Shown here: positions 54,062 to 62,330 of the stretch, piece by piece
Position numbering within the stretch: the first letter of the stretch is position 1
Layout of the letters: the number at the start of each line of letters is the position of its first letter
NCBI RefSeq assembly: GCF_034440735.1
Contig: NZ_CP140098.1
Location: forward strand, 122,001-186,000
Source of the DNA: Deinococcus sp. AB2017081
GTDB taxonomy: Bacteria > Deinococcota > Deinococci > Deinococcales > Deinococcaceae
Length of the DNA: 64,000 nucleotides
Reading direction: 5' to 3'
Program-made: the position numbers and the translations under genes
The notes under the pieces: model-generated
The model's input: only the letters and a program-made list of their open reading frames with translations
Database searches by the model: none
Told to the model about the DNA's origin: nothing

Positions 54062-54871
54062 ATGGCAGTTCCTAATTTTGGTCTGGGCACGTTCCGCCTG
54101 AAAGACGATGTAGTGAAGGACTCGGTACGCAACGCCCTGGAGCTGGGCTACCGCGCCATCGACACCGCGCAGGGGTACGGCAACGAGGGTGAGATCGGCG
54201 AGGTGATCGCGCAGAGCGGCGTGCCGCGCAGCGACCTGTACATCACCACCAAGATCAAGCCCGACAACTACAGCAGGGACAAGCTGGTCGCCAGCCTGCG
54301 CGAGAGCGTGGAGAAGCTGGGCGTGGATCAGGTCGACTTGACGCTGATCCACTGGCCTGCACCGAACGGCCCGGTGCCCGCCGAGGAATACCTGACCGCC
54401 CTGGCCGACGCCCAGCAGCAGGGCCTGACCCGCGAGATCGGCGTGTCGAACTTCACGGTGGCGCTGCTCCAGAACGCGAAGAAGATCCTGGGCGACACGC
54501 CCATCGCCACCAATCAGGTCGAGATCCACCCGTACCTGCAAAACCGCACACTGGCCGACTATGCGCGCGCCGAGGGCCTGCACCTGACCTCGTACATGAC
54601 GCTGGCGGTGGGCAAGGTGCTGGACGATCGGGTGATGCAGGCCATCGCGCAGGCCCACGGGGCCACGCCCGCACAGGTGGCGCTCGCGTGGGCGCTGCAG
54701 CAGGGCTACTCGGTGATTCCGTCGAGCACCAAACGGGAGAATCTGGAGAGCAACCTGAAGGCCCTCGACCTCATCCTGTCCGACGACGACATGGCGCAGA
54801 TCGCCACGCTGGACAGGGGCGGCGCGGAGCGCATCGCCAACCCGGCGAGTGTCGCGCCCGACTGGGACTGA
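54062..54871 (+). CDS. Aldo/keto reductase, DkgB-like
   Basis: 269 residues with ggaggt upstream. NADPH-dependent (beta/alpha)8 oxidoreductase: '[20 protein letters not shown]' carries Asp and Tyr of the tetrad, '[20 protein letters not shown]' the Lys, '[13 protein letters not shown]' the His, and '[20 protein letters not shown]' the cofactor-binding region. All four catalytic residues are present. The start [18 protein letters not shown] is shorter than the usual DkgA start and similar to DkgB. Probably detoxifies small carbonyls such as methylglyoxal or reduces 2,5-diketo-gluconate; substrate not decidable. Confidence 0.9.
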   Translation: MAVPNFGLGTFRLKDDVVKDSVRNALELGYRAIDTAQGYGNEGEIGEVIAQSGVPRSDLYITTKIKPDNYSRDKLVASLRESVEKLGVDQVDLTLIHWPAPNGPVPAEEYLTALADAQQQGLTREIGVSNFTVALLQNAKKILGDTPIATNQVEIHPYLQNRTLADYARAEGLHLTSYMTLAVGKVLDDRVMQAIAQAHGATPAQVALAWALQQGYSVIPSSTKRENLESNLKALDLILSDDDMAQIATLDRGGAERIANPASVAPDWD

Positions 54872-54887
54872 ACACACGCAGGCCAGG

Positions 54888-54917
54888 GGCGGCGTCCGGT
54901 GCGAACTGGACGCCGCC
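54888..54917 (+). terminator. Terminator after the aldo/keto reductase gene
   Basis: ggcggcgtcc (54888-54897) pairs with ggacgccgcc (54908-54917), followed by tctgcttt. The stem begins about 17 nt after the stop. Confidence 0.7.
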
Positions 54918-55108
54918 TCTGCTTTCCGGGCCGTAGCGTGCCCAGCGGCCGCGGCTGGGCCCGGCGTGGCCCCATACACCCCTCGGTGACCAGCCCGGCC
55001 GATCGTGCCCATCCGAGCGAACGCGCGCCACAGGGAAGGCCAGAACGCGACGTGGCACTGGGGGGCCTTCCTGGGCGACCCATCCGGCCCATCGCGTGAT
55101 ACCGCGCC

Positions 55109-55220
55109 GTATCACACGGATCCGGAGTGAGCCGCAGGCGCACCCGAGCTCAGCGAACACGAGAGCATGCCGGGCTGGAGCGGTGGACAGGCCTGCGGGA
55201 GACAGAGCGGCATGCCCGGG
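55109..55220 (-). repeat. Dispersed hairpin repeat, copy 3 (diverged)
   Basis: On the minus strand it reads gggcatgccgctctgtctcc, gtccaccgctccagcccggc, then cgctgagctcgggtgcgcct and gcggctcactccgg, matching copies 1 and 2 with substitutions and small gaps. The bases from 54918 to 55108 upstream show no gene. It precedes the metalloprotease promoter. Confidence 0.6.
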
Positions 55221-55251
55221 CACGGCGCGGGTCCGGTATCATGCCCTCACC

Positions 55252-56325
55252 ATGAAACCCAGCTCCCGGATCGCCCTGGCCGCCGTCCTCAGCGTGTCCC
55301 TGTTCGCCGCGTGCGGGCAGCAGCCGGCCACGTCTGGCCCCCTGACCGCGCAGGGCGGCAGCGGCAAGCCGGCCACCGGGCAGGCCACCGCCGCCGCACG
55401 GGTCTTCCTGCCCAACCCCCTCCAGACGACCGGCAACCAGTCACTGAGCGACCAGAAGGACAGTGCGGCGGCGGTGCCGGTCAGCGCGTACCACCGCGTC
55501 ACCCTGACGCATCTGGACGGCAGCGGGTACCTCAGCGGCGACTACGCGAAAGTCGTCAGCGAGACGGGCACGCCGGTCTATGGCACCGGCCCCTTCGACT
55601 TCACCCGCGATCAGGATCAGTTCGAGCAGGTCATGGCCTACTACTGGGTCACGGAGGCGCAGAAGTACCTCCAGTCGCTGGGGTTCGGCTCCGAGCTGCC
55701 AGCCGTCAATAAGCGTCAGCAGCAGCTCAAGGTCAGCCAGTACGGCCTGGACAACTCGTACCAGCGCGACAAACCCGATTACATCCGCCTGGGCAAGGGC
55801 GGGGTGGACGACGCCGAGGACGGCGAGGTCATCGTGCACGAGTACGGCCACGCGGTACACGCCGCGCAGGTGCCGGGTTTCGGGGCCAGCGTGGAGGCCG
55901 GCGCGATCGGGGAAGCCTTCGGGGATTACCTGGCGATGACGGTCGGGCACGCGGTCGCCACGGCGCACGGGGTGACCAGCCGCGCTCCGCTGGCGTGCAT
56001 CATGGACTGGGACGCCACCAGCTACACGGCCACCACGCCGCACTGCCTGCGCCGCATCGACAGCCAGAAGATGTACCCGCAGGACGCCGTGGGACAGGTA
56101 CACGCCGACGGCATGATCTGGTCGCGTGCCCTGTGGGACATCTGGAACGCTCTGGGGGCCCGGACGGCCGACCGGATCATCATCAATGCCCAGTTCCGGT
56201 TCGCGCCCGACACCAGCTTCGCCGCCGCCGCGCAGCACACGGTGGACACCGCGCAGAGCATGTACGGCGCAGGCGCAGCGGCGACCGTGAAACAGGCCTT
56301 CGTGGCCCGCGGCATTCTGGACTGA
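55252..56325 (+). CDS. Zinc metalloprotease lipoprotein (fungalysin/thermolysin-like zincin)
   Basis: 357 residues from ATG 55252, with TATCAT 9 nt upstream (55237-55242). Lipoprotein signal MKPSSRIALAAVLSVSLFAA then Cys (lipobox FAAC). Catalytic 'DGEVIVHEYGHAVHAAQVPG' (HEYGH near residue 200) and the third-ligand Glu in 'EAGAIGEAFGDYLAMTVGHA', the pattern of fungalysin-type and M4-like gluzincins. A central segment 'QVMAYYWVTEAQKYLQSLGF' is typical of the preceding helix. Cysteines at 'LACIMDWD' and 'HCLRRI' may form a disulfide. Predicted surface-anchored protease; substrate unknown. Confidence 0.85.
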   Translation: MKPSSRIALAAVLSVSLFAACGQQPATSGPLTAQGGSGKPATGQATAAARVFLPNPLQTTGNQSLSDQKDSAAAVPVSAYHRVTLTHLDGSGYLSGDYAKVVSETGTPVYGTGPFDFTRDQDQFEQVMAYYWVTEAQKYLQSLGFGSELPAVNKRQQQLKVSQYGLDNSYQRDKPDYIRLGKGGVDDAEDGEVIVHEYGHAVHAAQVPGFGASVEAGAIGEAFGDYLAMTVGHAVATAHGVTSRAPLACIMDWDATSYTATTPHCLRRIDSQKMYPQDAVGQVHADGMIWSRALWDIWNALGARTADRIIINAQFRFAPDTSFAAAAQHTVDTAQSMYGAGAAATVKQAFVARGILD

Positions 56326-56329
56326 CCGC

Positions 56330-57175
56330 GTGACCCGCGCCCGCGACCTCGTTCGGCAGCACTGGCCGGACGAGGTCGTCGTGGCCACACAGGCTCTGAC
56401 CGGCGGCGTGTCGGCGCGGGTCACGGCCGTCACGCTGCGCCGGGTGGACGGCACCGATTGGCGGGTGGTCGTGCGCGAATACGGGCCACGCGACCTCGCC
56501 GCGACGCCGGATGTGGCCGCACAGGAATTCGCGCTGCTGACGTTCCTGCACGGCCAAGGCCTGCCGGTGCCGCAGCCGCTGGCCCACACGCCCGGCATGC
56601 TGATCCAGACCTTTCTGGACGGGCGCAGCGGGGCCGAGGTCGAGGTCGATCCCGAGCAGCTCGCCCGGTTTCTGGCCCGGCTGCACGGGCTGGTTCCGGG
56701 CACCCTCGCGCTGCCGATCCTGCCGGACGTTTCCCCACAGACCGGCCCTCCGGACGACTCTCTCTCGGAGTCGCGGATCCGGGCCGCGCTGGCGTCACAC
56801 CCGCCACTACCCGGCCGGACGGCTGTACTGCACGCGGATCTGTGGCCCGGCAACACCCTGTGGCACTCCGGGACGCTGAGCGCCGTGCTCGACTGGGAGG
56901 ATGCCGCGCTGGGCGACCCCCTGGCCGATGTGGGCAACACGCGGCTGGAACTGCTGTTCTTTCAGGGTGAGGCGGCCATGCAGACCTTTACTGCCGGATA
57001 CGCGACCCGCACCGGTCTTGACCTGACCGACCTCCCTGCCTGGGATCTGCGGGCCGCGCTGCGCCCCTGCGGGAAGCTGCACACCTGGGGCCTGGAGCCC
57101 GCGCAGGAGCGGACGATGCGGGAACGGCACGCGGCGTTCGTCACGGAGGCGGTCGCCCGACTGGCCCTGACCTGA
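56330..57175 (+). CDS. Aminoglycoside-phosphotransferase-like kinase (APH family)
   Basis: 281 residues from GTG 56330, four bases after the metalloprotease stop, so probably co-transcribed. Protein-kinase-like fold: 'DWRVVVREYGPRDLAATPDV' (ATP-binding lobe), 'AVLHADLWPGNTLWHSGTLS' (the HxDxxxxN catalytic loop; Asp and Asn present), and 'AVLDWEDAALGDPLADVGNT' (the D-W-E metal motif). Most members phosphorylate small molecules such as choline, homoserine or drugs. No resistance subfamily is recognisable, so drug resistance should not be assumed. Confidence 0.85.
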   Translation: MTRARDLVRQHWPDEVVVATQALTGGVSARVTAVTLRRVDGTDWRVVVREYGPRDLAATPDVAAQEFALLTFLHGQGLPVPQPLAHTPGMLIQTFLDGRSGAEVEVDPEQLARFLARLHGLVPGTLALPILPDVSPQTGPPDDSLSESRIRAALASHPPLPGRTAVLHADLWPGNTLWHSGTLSAVLDWEDAALGDPLADVGNTRLELLFFQGEAAMQTFTAGYATRTGLDLTDLPAWDLRAALRPCGKLHTWGLEPAQERTMRERHAAFVTEAVARLALT

Positions 57176-57197
57176 CCACGGTCAATCTCTGGTTCGC

Positions 57198-57226
57198 TTG
57201 ACCCGGCGGCGTACCACATCTAGTAT
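57198..57226 (+). promoter_or_regulatory. Promoter of the nrd operon
   Basis: -35 TTGACC (57198-57203), 17-bp spacer, -10 TAGTAT (57221-57226). It starts transcription just before the riboswitch aptamer, about 300 nt upstream of nrdI. Confidence 0.75.
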
Positions 57227-57230
57227 GCGC

Positions 57231-57355
57231 GGGTGCTTTCACCCTGAAAGCTCCGCAGGACAGAGGGAAGTCCGGTCACGCCCCCACGGGGGGTTCAGTC
57301 CGGCACAGTCGCGCTACGGTTTCAGTCCGAATGCTCGCCCTGCGGATCACCACTT
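57231..57355 (+). ncRNA. Cobalamin (B12) riboswitch aptamer
   Basis: Conserved elements in order: gggtg near the 5' end, gaccgagg-like core cagagggaagtccggt (57262-57277), a paired block agtccggcacagtcgcg (57297-57313, matching the P5-P6 region), gctacggttt, and the B12 box AGTCCGAATGCTCGCC (57324-57339). Short 5'/3' complement ggtg (57232-57235) with cacc (57348-57351) can close P1. Arrangement and the downstream ribonucleotide reductase genes fit a cobalamin-sensing switch. A weaker alternative, RNase P-like gaggaaagtcc, was considered and dropped. Confidence 0.85.
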
Positions 57356-57419
57356 TCTCGCGTGCCCCCGCGTCAGGGGCGGCAGGTGGAACCGTGCTGC
57401 GAACCTAACCCTGTGGTGA

Positions 57420-57450
57420 ACGTGTCCTGATCCGGGCACGTCTTTTTATT
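57420..57450 (+). terminator. Riboswitch-controlled terminator upstream of nrdI
   Basis: acgtgtcc (57420-57427) pairs with gggcacgt (57434-57441, one G-U), followed by CTTTTTATT. cgtgccc at 57361-57367 is perfectly complementary to gggcacg (57434-57440), giving a mutually exclusive antiterminator. The terminator presumably forms when B12 is bound. Confidence 0.8.
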
Positions 57451-57529
57451 CCCTTCTCTGGCACTGGCCCCTGCGCCCGTGCGGCCCTGGACGTGTGCCG
57501 AACCTGCCACCACACCAAGGGAGACGCCC

Positions 57530-57907
57530 ATGCAGCTGATCTTCGATTCCCTGACCGGCAACGTGCGCCGGCTGGCGGGCCGCGTGACCCAGCGCCTGGA
57601 CGCCCCGCCCGCGCTGGACGTGCGCCACGCCGAGCCCGACGGGGACTTCCTGCTGCTGACCTACACCTTCCACCGGGGCGAGGTGCCCGACACGACGCTG
57701 GCCTTTCTGGCCCGGCACGGGCACCGGCTGCGGGGGGTGGTCGCCAGCGGGTCGTACCACTGGGGCACGCACTTCGCCCGCGCCGCCGACATGATCGCCG
57801 TCCGCTACGACGTGCCCGTGGTGGCAAAGGTCAACAAGGGCGGCACCGACGCCGACGTGGCGCAGATCACTGGCTGGGTACAGGCCCATCGTACGGAATT
57901 GCTTTGA
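57530..57907 (+). CDS. nrdI: Class Ib ribonucleotide reductase flavodoxin NrdI
   Basis: 125 residues from ATG 57530 with aaggga 8 nt upstream; the longer frame from 57479 overlaps the leader and is not used. 'MQLIFDSLTGNVRRLAGRVT' is the FMN phosphate loop ('DSxTGN'), 'GVVASGSYHWGTHFARAADM' and 'VVAKVNKGGTDADVAQITGW' the later flavin loops. NrdI delivers superoxide to NrdF so that it can form its Mn(III)2-tyrosyl radical. The usual G-N-R-N-F-G is S-Y-H-W-G here, a variation seen in the loop but not in the fold. First gene of the operon. Confidence 0.88.
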   Translation: MQLIFDSLTGNVRRLAGRVTQRLDAPPALDVRHAEPDGDFLLLTYTFHRGEVPDTTLAFLARHGHRLRGVVASGSYHWGTHFARAADMIAVRYDVPVVAKVNKGGTDADVAQITGWVQAHRTELL

Positions 57908-58055
57908 TTCCCGAACATCCGGGAAAACACCGGATGCTCGTCCATCGCCGCAACCCCGTACTCGTTGCTTCTCGCTCTGCTTCGCAGCTCTACCAGTCCG
58001 CTCGGATGATGCTCGCGCATCATCGCAATTCCGTATCACACCCATTTCTACGCGG
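57906..58055 (+). repeat. Dispersed hairpin repeat, copy 4 (diverged)
   Basis: gattcccgaacatccgg-gaaaaca-ccggatgctcgtccatcgcc, then tactcgttgc and a longer tail with gatgatgctcgcgcatcatcgc, another hairpin, and cgtatcac. The first part follows copies 1 and 2; the tail is extra. It separates nrdI from nrdE in the operon. Confidence 0.5.
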
Positions 58056-58062
58056 AGGCTCC

Positions 58063-60150
58063 ATGGAACCCTGGATCGAACTGAACAACAAGGTGCTGTC
58101 GGGCACGCAGGTGAACACCCGGCACGACGTGGACGCCCTACAGGTGTACTTCCAGCAGAAGGTCAACCCGAACACCGTGTTCTTCCACGACCTGACCGAA
58201 AAGATCCGGTATCTGACCGAGCACGGCGTGTGGGACGCGGCGGTCTTCGGGCGGTATACGCCGCAGGAGGTCAAGGCTGTCTTCGAGAAGGCGTACAGCT
58301 ACCGCTTCCGCTTCCGGTCGTTCATGGGGGCCTACAAGTTCTACAGCGAGTACGCCACCATGACGCCGGACAGAACGCGCTGGCTGGAGCGCTACGAGGA
58401 TCGCATGGCCGTCACCGCGCTGGCGCGGGCCGACACCGCCGACGACGCGCTGGAACTCGTGCACCATCTGGTCACGCAGACCTTCACACCGGCCACGCCC
58501 ACGCTGATGAACAGCGGCAAGGCGAACACCGGCCGGCTGGTGAGCTGCTTTCTGCTCCAGGACTGCACCGACAACCTCGACTCGATCACCAAGACGCTGT
58601 CGTTCGTGGCCGAACTGAGCAAGGGCGGCGGCGGTATCGGGGTCGATGTGAGCAACCTGCGGGCACGCGGCGAGAGCCTGCGCGGTATCCAGAACGTCAC
58701 CAAGGGCGTGATGGGCGTGGCGAAGATGCTGGACAACATGCTCCGGTACGCCGATCAGGCGGGGCAGCGGCCGGGAGCCGGGGCCATCTACCTGAGTGTC
58801 ATGCACGCGGATTTCCAGGACACCCTGAACGCCAAGAAGATCGCCACCGACGAGGATGCCCGCCTCAAGACCCTGAGCATGGGCGCGACCGTACCCGACA
58901 TCTTCCTGGAGAAGGTGCGCGCCGGCGAGGACATCTACCAGTTCTACCCGCACTCGCTGTGGCAGGAGACCGGGCGCGATTTCACGAACATCGACTGGAC
59001 GCGGGAGTACCAGACCCTGGCCGACAACCCGCGTATCCGCAAGAAGCGCGTGTCGGCGCGGCGGGTGCTGGAGGACATCGCCATCACGCAGGGCGAGAGC
59101 GGCTACCCCTACCTGCTGTTCGAGGGCAACGCCAACCGGGCCAACCCCCTGCCCGAGGTCGGGCGGATCACCATGAGCAACCTGTGCAGCGAGATCCTGC
59201 AACCCACGCGCCCCAGCACCTTCCACGCCTACGGGCAGGAACACCGCGACCAGATCGGGCTGGACGTGTCGTGCAACCTGGCGTCGCTGGTGATCGAGCA
59301 GACCATACGCGGCGGCGACCTGGGGCGGGCGGTGCGGGCGGCCGTGAAACTGCTCGACAACGTCGCTCGCTCGACCAGCATTCACGAGGTGCCGGCGGTG
59401 AAGAAGGCCAACGACCAGATGCGTTCGGTCGGCCTGGGGGCCATGGGCCTGCACTCGTTCCTGGCCGCCAGCGGCCTGACCTACGGCAGCCCCGAGGCGC
59501 TGGAATTCGTGGACGTGTACTTCGCAGCCGTGCATTACCACGCCCGCAGAACCAGCATGGAGATCGCGCGGGACACCGGCTTCGTCTTCGAGGGCTTCCA
59601 GGGCAGCCGCTACCACAGCGGCGAGCACTTCGCGCCGTATCTGGAACGCGACCACGTGCCCCACACCCCGGAGGTCGCCGCGCTGTTCACGGGCCACACC
59701 CTGCCCACCCGCGAGGACTGGGCACAGCTGGTGCAGGACATCCGGACACACGGTCTGGCGCACTCCTTCGTCATGGCGGTGGCCCCCACCGGCAGCATCA
59801 GCTACGTGTCGCACGCCAGCGCCAGCATCATGCCGATCACCGAGAAGGTCGAGACGCGCACCAGCAACAAGGCCCGCACCATCTACCCCATGCCGCACCT
59901 CGACGAGACCACCGAGTGGTACTACGAGGAGGCCTACGACATGGATCAGCGCCGCGTGCTGGACACCGTGGCGGCGGCCCAGCGGCACGTCGATCAGGGC
60001 ATCAGCTGCACGCTGTTCGTGCCCGCGACCGTGACCACGCGCACCCTCCAGGGCTACTACCTGTATGCCTACCGCCTGGGCATCAAGACCCTGTACTACA
60101 CCCGCCTGCGCAAGACCAGCGTGCAGGACTGCCTGAGCTGCGTGGTCTGA
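58063..60150 (+). CDS. nrdE: Class Ib ribonucleotide reductase alpha subunit NrdE
   Basis: 695 residues with ggagg 6 nt upstream. 10-stranded alpha/beta barrel. 'PATPTLMNSGKANTGRLVSC' supplies the first redox Cys and the substrate site, 'GGGGIGVDVSNLRARGESLR' the flavin-free loop, 'NLCSEILQPTRPSTFHAYGQ' the thiyl-radical Cys region with N-L-C-S-E, and 'VSCNLASLVIEQ' the partner Cys. 'AVAPTGSISYVSHASASIMP' is the phosphate-binding loop. The C terminus ...SVQDCLSCVV has the CxxC that thioredoxin-like NrdH reduces. No N-terminal ATP cone, as expected for class Ib. It reduces ribonucleoside diphosphates. Confidence 0.96.
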   Translation: MEPWIELNNKVLSGTQVNTRHDVDALQVYFQQKVNPNTVFFHDLTEKIRYLTEHGVWDAAVFGRYTPQEVKAVFEKAYSYRFRFRSFMGAYKFYSEYATMTPDRTRWLERYEDRMAVTALARADTADDALELVHHLVTQTFTPATPTLMNSGKANTGRLVSCFLLQDCTDNLDSITKTLSFVAELSKGGGGIGVDVSNLRARGESLRGIQNVTKGVMGVAKMLDNMLRYADQAGQRPGAGAIYLSVMHADFQDTLNAKKIATDEDARLKTLSMGATVPDIFLEKVRAGEDIYQFYPHSLWQETGRDFTNIDWTREYQTLADNPRIRKKRVSARRVLEDIAITQGESGYPYLLFEGNANRANPLPEVGRITMSNLCSEILQPTRPSTFHAYGQEHRDQIGLDVSCNLASLVIEQTIRGGDLGRAVRAAVKLLDNVARSTSIHEVPAVKKANDQMRSVGLGAMGLHSFLAASGLTYGSPEALEFVDVYFAAVHYHARRTSMEIARDTGFVFEGFQGSRYHSGEHFAPYLERDHVPHTPEVAALFTGHTLPTREDWAQLVQDIRTHGLAHSFVMAVAPTGSISYVSHASASIMPITEKVETRTSNKARTIYPMPHLDETTEWYYEEAYDMDQRRVLDTVAAAQRHVDQGISCTLFVPATVTTRTLQGYYLYAYRLGIKTLYYTRLRKTSVQDCLSCVV

Positions 60151-60206
60151 ACTCCGGCTCAGTGAGGGGGGGGGAGGTGCTGCTCTGGGCGTATGAGCTG
60201 TGGGCG

Positions 60207-60307
60207 AACCCCTCCGCCCCTCCGGGGCACCTCCCCTCAAGGGGAGGCAAGGAGCACATCATTGGCTCCCCCCCAGGGGAGCTGGCATCGAAGGTGACTG
60301 AGGGGTT
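60207..60307. repeat. 101-bp cloverleaf-type palindromic element
   Basis: Outer ends AACCCCTC (60207-60214) and GAGGGGTT (60300-60307) are exact inverted repeats. Inside are cctcccct-ca-aggggagg (60230-60247) and gctcccc-ccca-ggggagc (60265-60282), plus cccctccggggc-type pairing at 60216-60228. The layout (closing stem plus two or three hairpins) is that of widespread ~100-bp bacterial intergenic elements. It fills most of the 221-bp nrdE-nrdF gap. Confidence 0.75.
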
Positions 60308-60371
60308 TACCCGCAGCATCACCCAATCCCCCACCCCTCCAACGGTCTCCTCCAACCCCACAAGGAATCCC

Positions 60372-61388
60372 ATGACCCACACCCCGTTCTCTGCGACCAA
60401 CTGGTCTGACCCCGAGGATCACTTCTCGGCCACCTTCTACGAGAAATACACGTCCCAGCTGTGGTTCCCGGACGAGATCCCGCTGACCAGCGACGCCCTG
60501 GTGTGGCAGGCCCTGGAAGACAACGAACGCTGGGTGTACATCCACGCCTCGGCGGGCCTGAACGCGCTGGACACCCTGCAGGGCGAGGTCGGGATGCCCA
60601 CGCTGCGCGGGCTGGTGGACGGCCACATCCGCAAGGCCACGCTGCAGTTCCAGGGCATGATGGAGGACATCCACGCCCGCAGCTACAGCCTGATGAACAA
60701 GACCTTCCTGACCACCAGCCAGGAGCGCGAGGTCTTCGGGTGGGTGCGAACCCAGCCGCAGCTCCAGTTCAAGATCCACTTCATCCAGGATGTGTTCGCC
60801 GACCCCGACACGTCACGCCTGGGGCTGTGGAAGAAGCTGGTCGTGTCGTGCATGCTCGAAACGGCGCTGTTCTACAGCGGGTTCTTCTATCCGCTGTATC
60901 TGGCCGGGCAGGGCCGCATGGTCGCGGCGGGCGAGATCTTCAACCTGATCATCCTGGACGAGGCGCTGCACGGCGTGTACGTGGCCCTGCTGGCCCAGGA
61001 GCAGTTCGCCGCCCTGGACGCCGCCGGGCAGACCGCCGCCACCGAGTGGTACGCGCAGACGCTGGACACGCTGTACCGCAACGAGCTGGCCTACACCGAT
61101 GTGCTGTACGCCCGCCTGAACCTCACGGGCGAGGTGCGGCGCTTCCTGCGCTACAACTTCAACGTCCTGGCCGACAACCTGGGCCTGGAGCGCACCTTCC
61201 CCGACGAGGAGATCCATCCGGTCGTCCACAACGGCATCCGCACCGGGGGCACCACGCACGACTTCTTCAGCGCCAAGGGCAACAGCTACGCCCGGATCGG
61301 CGTGGAGCCGCTGACCGACCGCGATATTGAGGCGCTGTGGGCGGGCGGCTTTCCGGCGCAGACCCAGGGGGCGGTGACGCATGACTGA
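60372..61388 (+). CDS. nrdF: Class Ib ribonucleotide reductase beta subunit NrdF
   Basis: 338 residues, aaggaa 6 nt upstream. Diiron/dimanganese ferritin-like protein that carries the tyrosyl radical. Metal ligands visible: Asp in 'GLNALDTLQGEVG', Glu and His in 'QGMMEDIHARSYSLM' with the radical Tyr at Y of ARSY, a Glu in 'VSCMLETALFYSGFFYPLYL', and Glu/His in 'LIILDEALHGVYVALLAQE'. All six are conserved. The helix before the E-x-x-H reads R-K-A-T-L-Q-F-Q where most NrdF have E-E-A-V-Y-x-N, a group-specific change. Ends overlapping the next gene by 8 nt. Confidence 0.95.
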   Translation: MTHTPFSATNWSDPEDHFSATFYEKYTSQLWFPDEIPLTSDALVWQALEDNERWVYIHASAGLNALDTLQGEVGMPTLRGLVDGHIRKATLQFQGMMEDIHARSYSLMNKTFLTTSQEREVFGWVRTQPQLQFKIHFIQDVFADPDTSRLGLWKKLVVSCMLETALFYSGFFYPLYLAGQGRMVAAGEIFNLIILDEALHGVYVALLAQEQFAALDAAGQTAATEWYAQTLDTLYRNELAYTDVLYARLNLTGEVRRFLRYNFNVLADNLGLERTFPDEEIHPVVHNGIRTGGTTHDFFSAKGNSYARIGVEPLTDRDIEALWAGGFPAQTQGAVTHD

Positions 61389-61677
61389 GCGCCCGTTTGC
61401 CCTGCTGACCCAGGAGCACTGCCCGGCCTGCGACCGGCTGGAGCGGATGCTGGGCGGGCCTCTGCGCGGCCAGTACGCGGCGCAGATCGAGGTCGTCCAC
61501 CGTCAGCAGCACCCCACGGCCTTCGAGACGCTGGCCGGGGCGCACGGCCTGCGGGCCACCCCCGCGCTGCTCCACCGCCCAAGCGGTCAGGTGCTGGCCG
61601 CCCCCACCGGCCTGGGCGAGGTGCAGCGCTTCCTTGCGCTGGAGCGGGCCGCAGCGGGAACCAGGCCGGGAGGCTGA
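61381..61677 (+). CDS. Thioredoxin/glutaredoxin-like protein, probable NrdH-type reductant
   Basis: 98 residues from ATG 61381, inside the nrdF stop. 'FALLTQEHCPACDRLERMLG' holds a C-P-A-C redox motif at residue about 14-17 in a thioredoxin fold; 'HGLRATPALLHRPSGQVLAA' contains the cis-Pro (T-P). The close genetic coupling to nrdE/nrdF suggests it re-reduces the NrdE C-terminal cysteines, as NrdH does. The motif is CPAC rather than the usual C-[VM]-Q-C of NrdH, so I leave the symbol blank. Confidence 0.75.
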   Translation: MTERPFALLTQEHCPACDRLERMLGGPLRGQYAAQIEVVHRQQHPTAFETLAGAHGLRATPALLHRPSGQVLAAPTGLGEVQRFLALERAAAGTRPGG

Positions 61678-61689
61678 GCCGAAAGCGCC

Positions 61690-62283
61690 TCACGCCTGAC
61701 TGGCCACCGCCCGCGCGTAGATCTCGCGGATCAGCGCCGCCTTGTCGTTGTTGTACTCGTGCATGTAGGTGTAGGGGCGGGTGGCGAGGTCGCGTTTCAG
61801 GGCGTCGTACGCGTGCCGGTCGTCGTCATGGGCGCGCAGCCAGTCGCGGAAGACCACGTGCCGGATGGCCTCGGGACTGCCGGGCGACCACACGTGCAGG
61901 TTGATGTCCGTGTCCGGGCCCCCGAACATGCGGTGCTCGTGCCACCCGGGCTCGCGGATGGTCAGGACGTACCCGGCAGCCTCCAGTTCCGGGACGTACG
62001 CGGCCTCGTCGGCGCTGTCCGCGACAGTCAGGTCGAGATCGATGATCGGCTTGGCGCTCAGACCCGGCACGCTGGTCGAGCCGACGTGCTCCAGGGCCAG
62101 GGCGCGCGCGCCCAGCACGCGCCGCAGCCTCGCGGCCTCGCGGGCATACAGCGCGGGCCACTGCGGATCGGACGGCACGACCAGGATGGGGCCGGTCAGG
62201 CGCGGCGGGGGCACCACGAAGGCGGCGCGCATCTCCTCATCGGTCAGGGGCGGATCGGTCGGCACCGGGGGCAGGTCGGGCAT
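61690..62283 (-). CDS. GrpB-family (UPF0157) protein
   Basis: 197 residues from ATG 62281-62283; the frame extends to 62343 but the start MPDLPPVPTDPPLTDEEM is preferred. 'ALALEHVGSTSVPGLSAKPI' with 'IIDLDLTVADSADEAAYVPE' is the GrpB signature (HxGSTSVpGLxAKPxiDi), a nucleotidyltransferase-like fold. 'GGPDTDINLHVWSPGSPEAI' and 'VVFRDWLRAHDDDRHAYDAL' follow. Function not established; members have been linked to coenzyme A or dephospho-CoA-like enzymes only by distant similarity. Convergent with the thioredoxin-like gene. Confidence 0.88.
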   Translation of the reverse strand: MPDLPPVPTDPPLTDEEMRAAFVVPPPRLTGPILVVPSDPQWPALYAREAARLRRVLGARALALEHVGSTSVPGLSAKPIIDLDLTVADSADEAAYVPELEAAGYVLTIREPGWHEHRMFGGPDTDINLHVWSPGSPEAIRHVVFRDWLRAHDDDRHAYDALKRDLATRPYTYMHEYNNDKAALIREIYARAVASQA

Positions 62284-62330
62284 GCGTCCAGTGTCGCGGG
62301 CGGCCCGCGCAGGTGCATCCGCCACCTGCG

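Noticed and set aside
56330..57175. Aminoglycoside resistance gene
   Set aside because: Only the general APH kinase fold is visible; subfamily-specific drug-binding features are not, and the fold includes many non-resistance kinases.
57231..57300. gagggaagtccggt resembles the conserved start of RNase P RNA
   Set aside because: The other RNase P elements are missing, and a B12 box, riboswitch-type terminator and nrd genes follow, which fit a cobalamin riboswitch.
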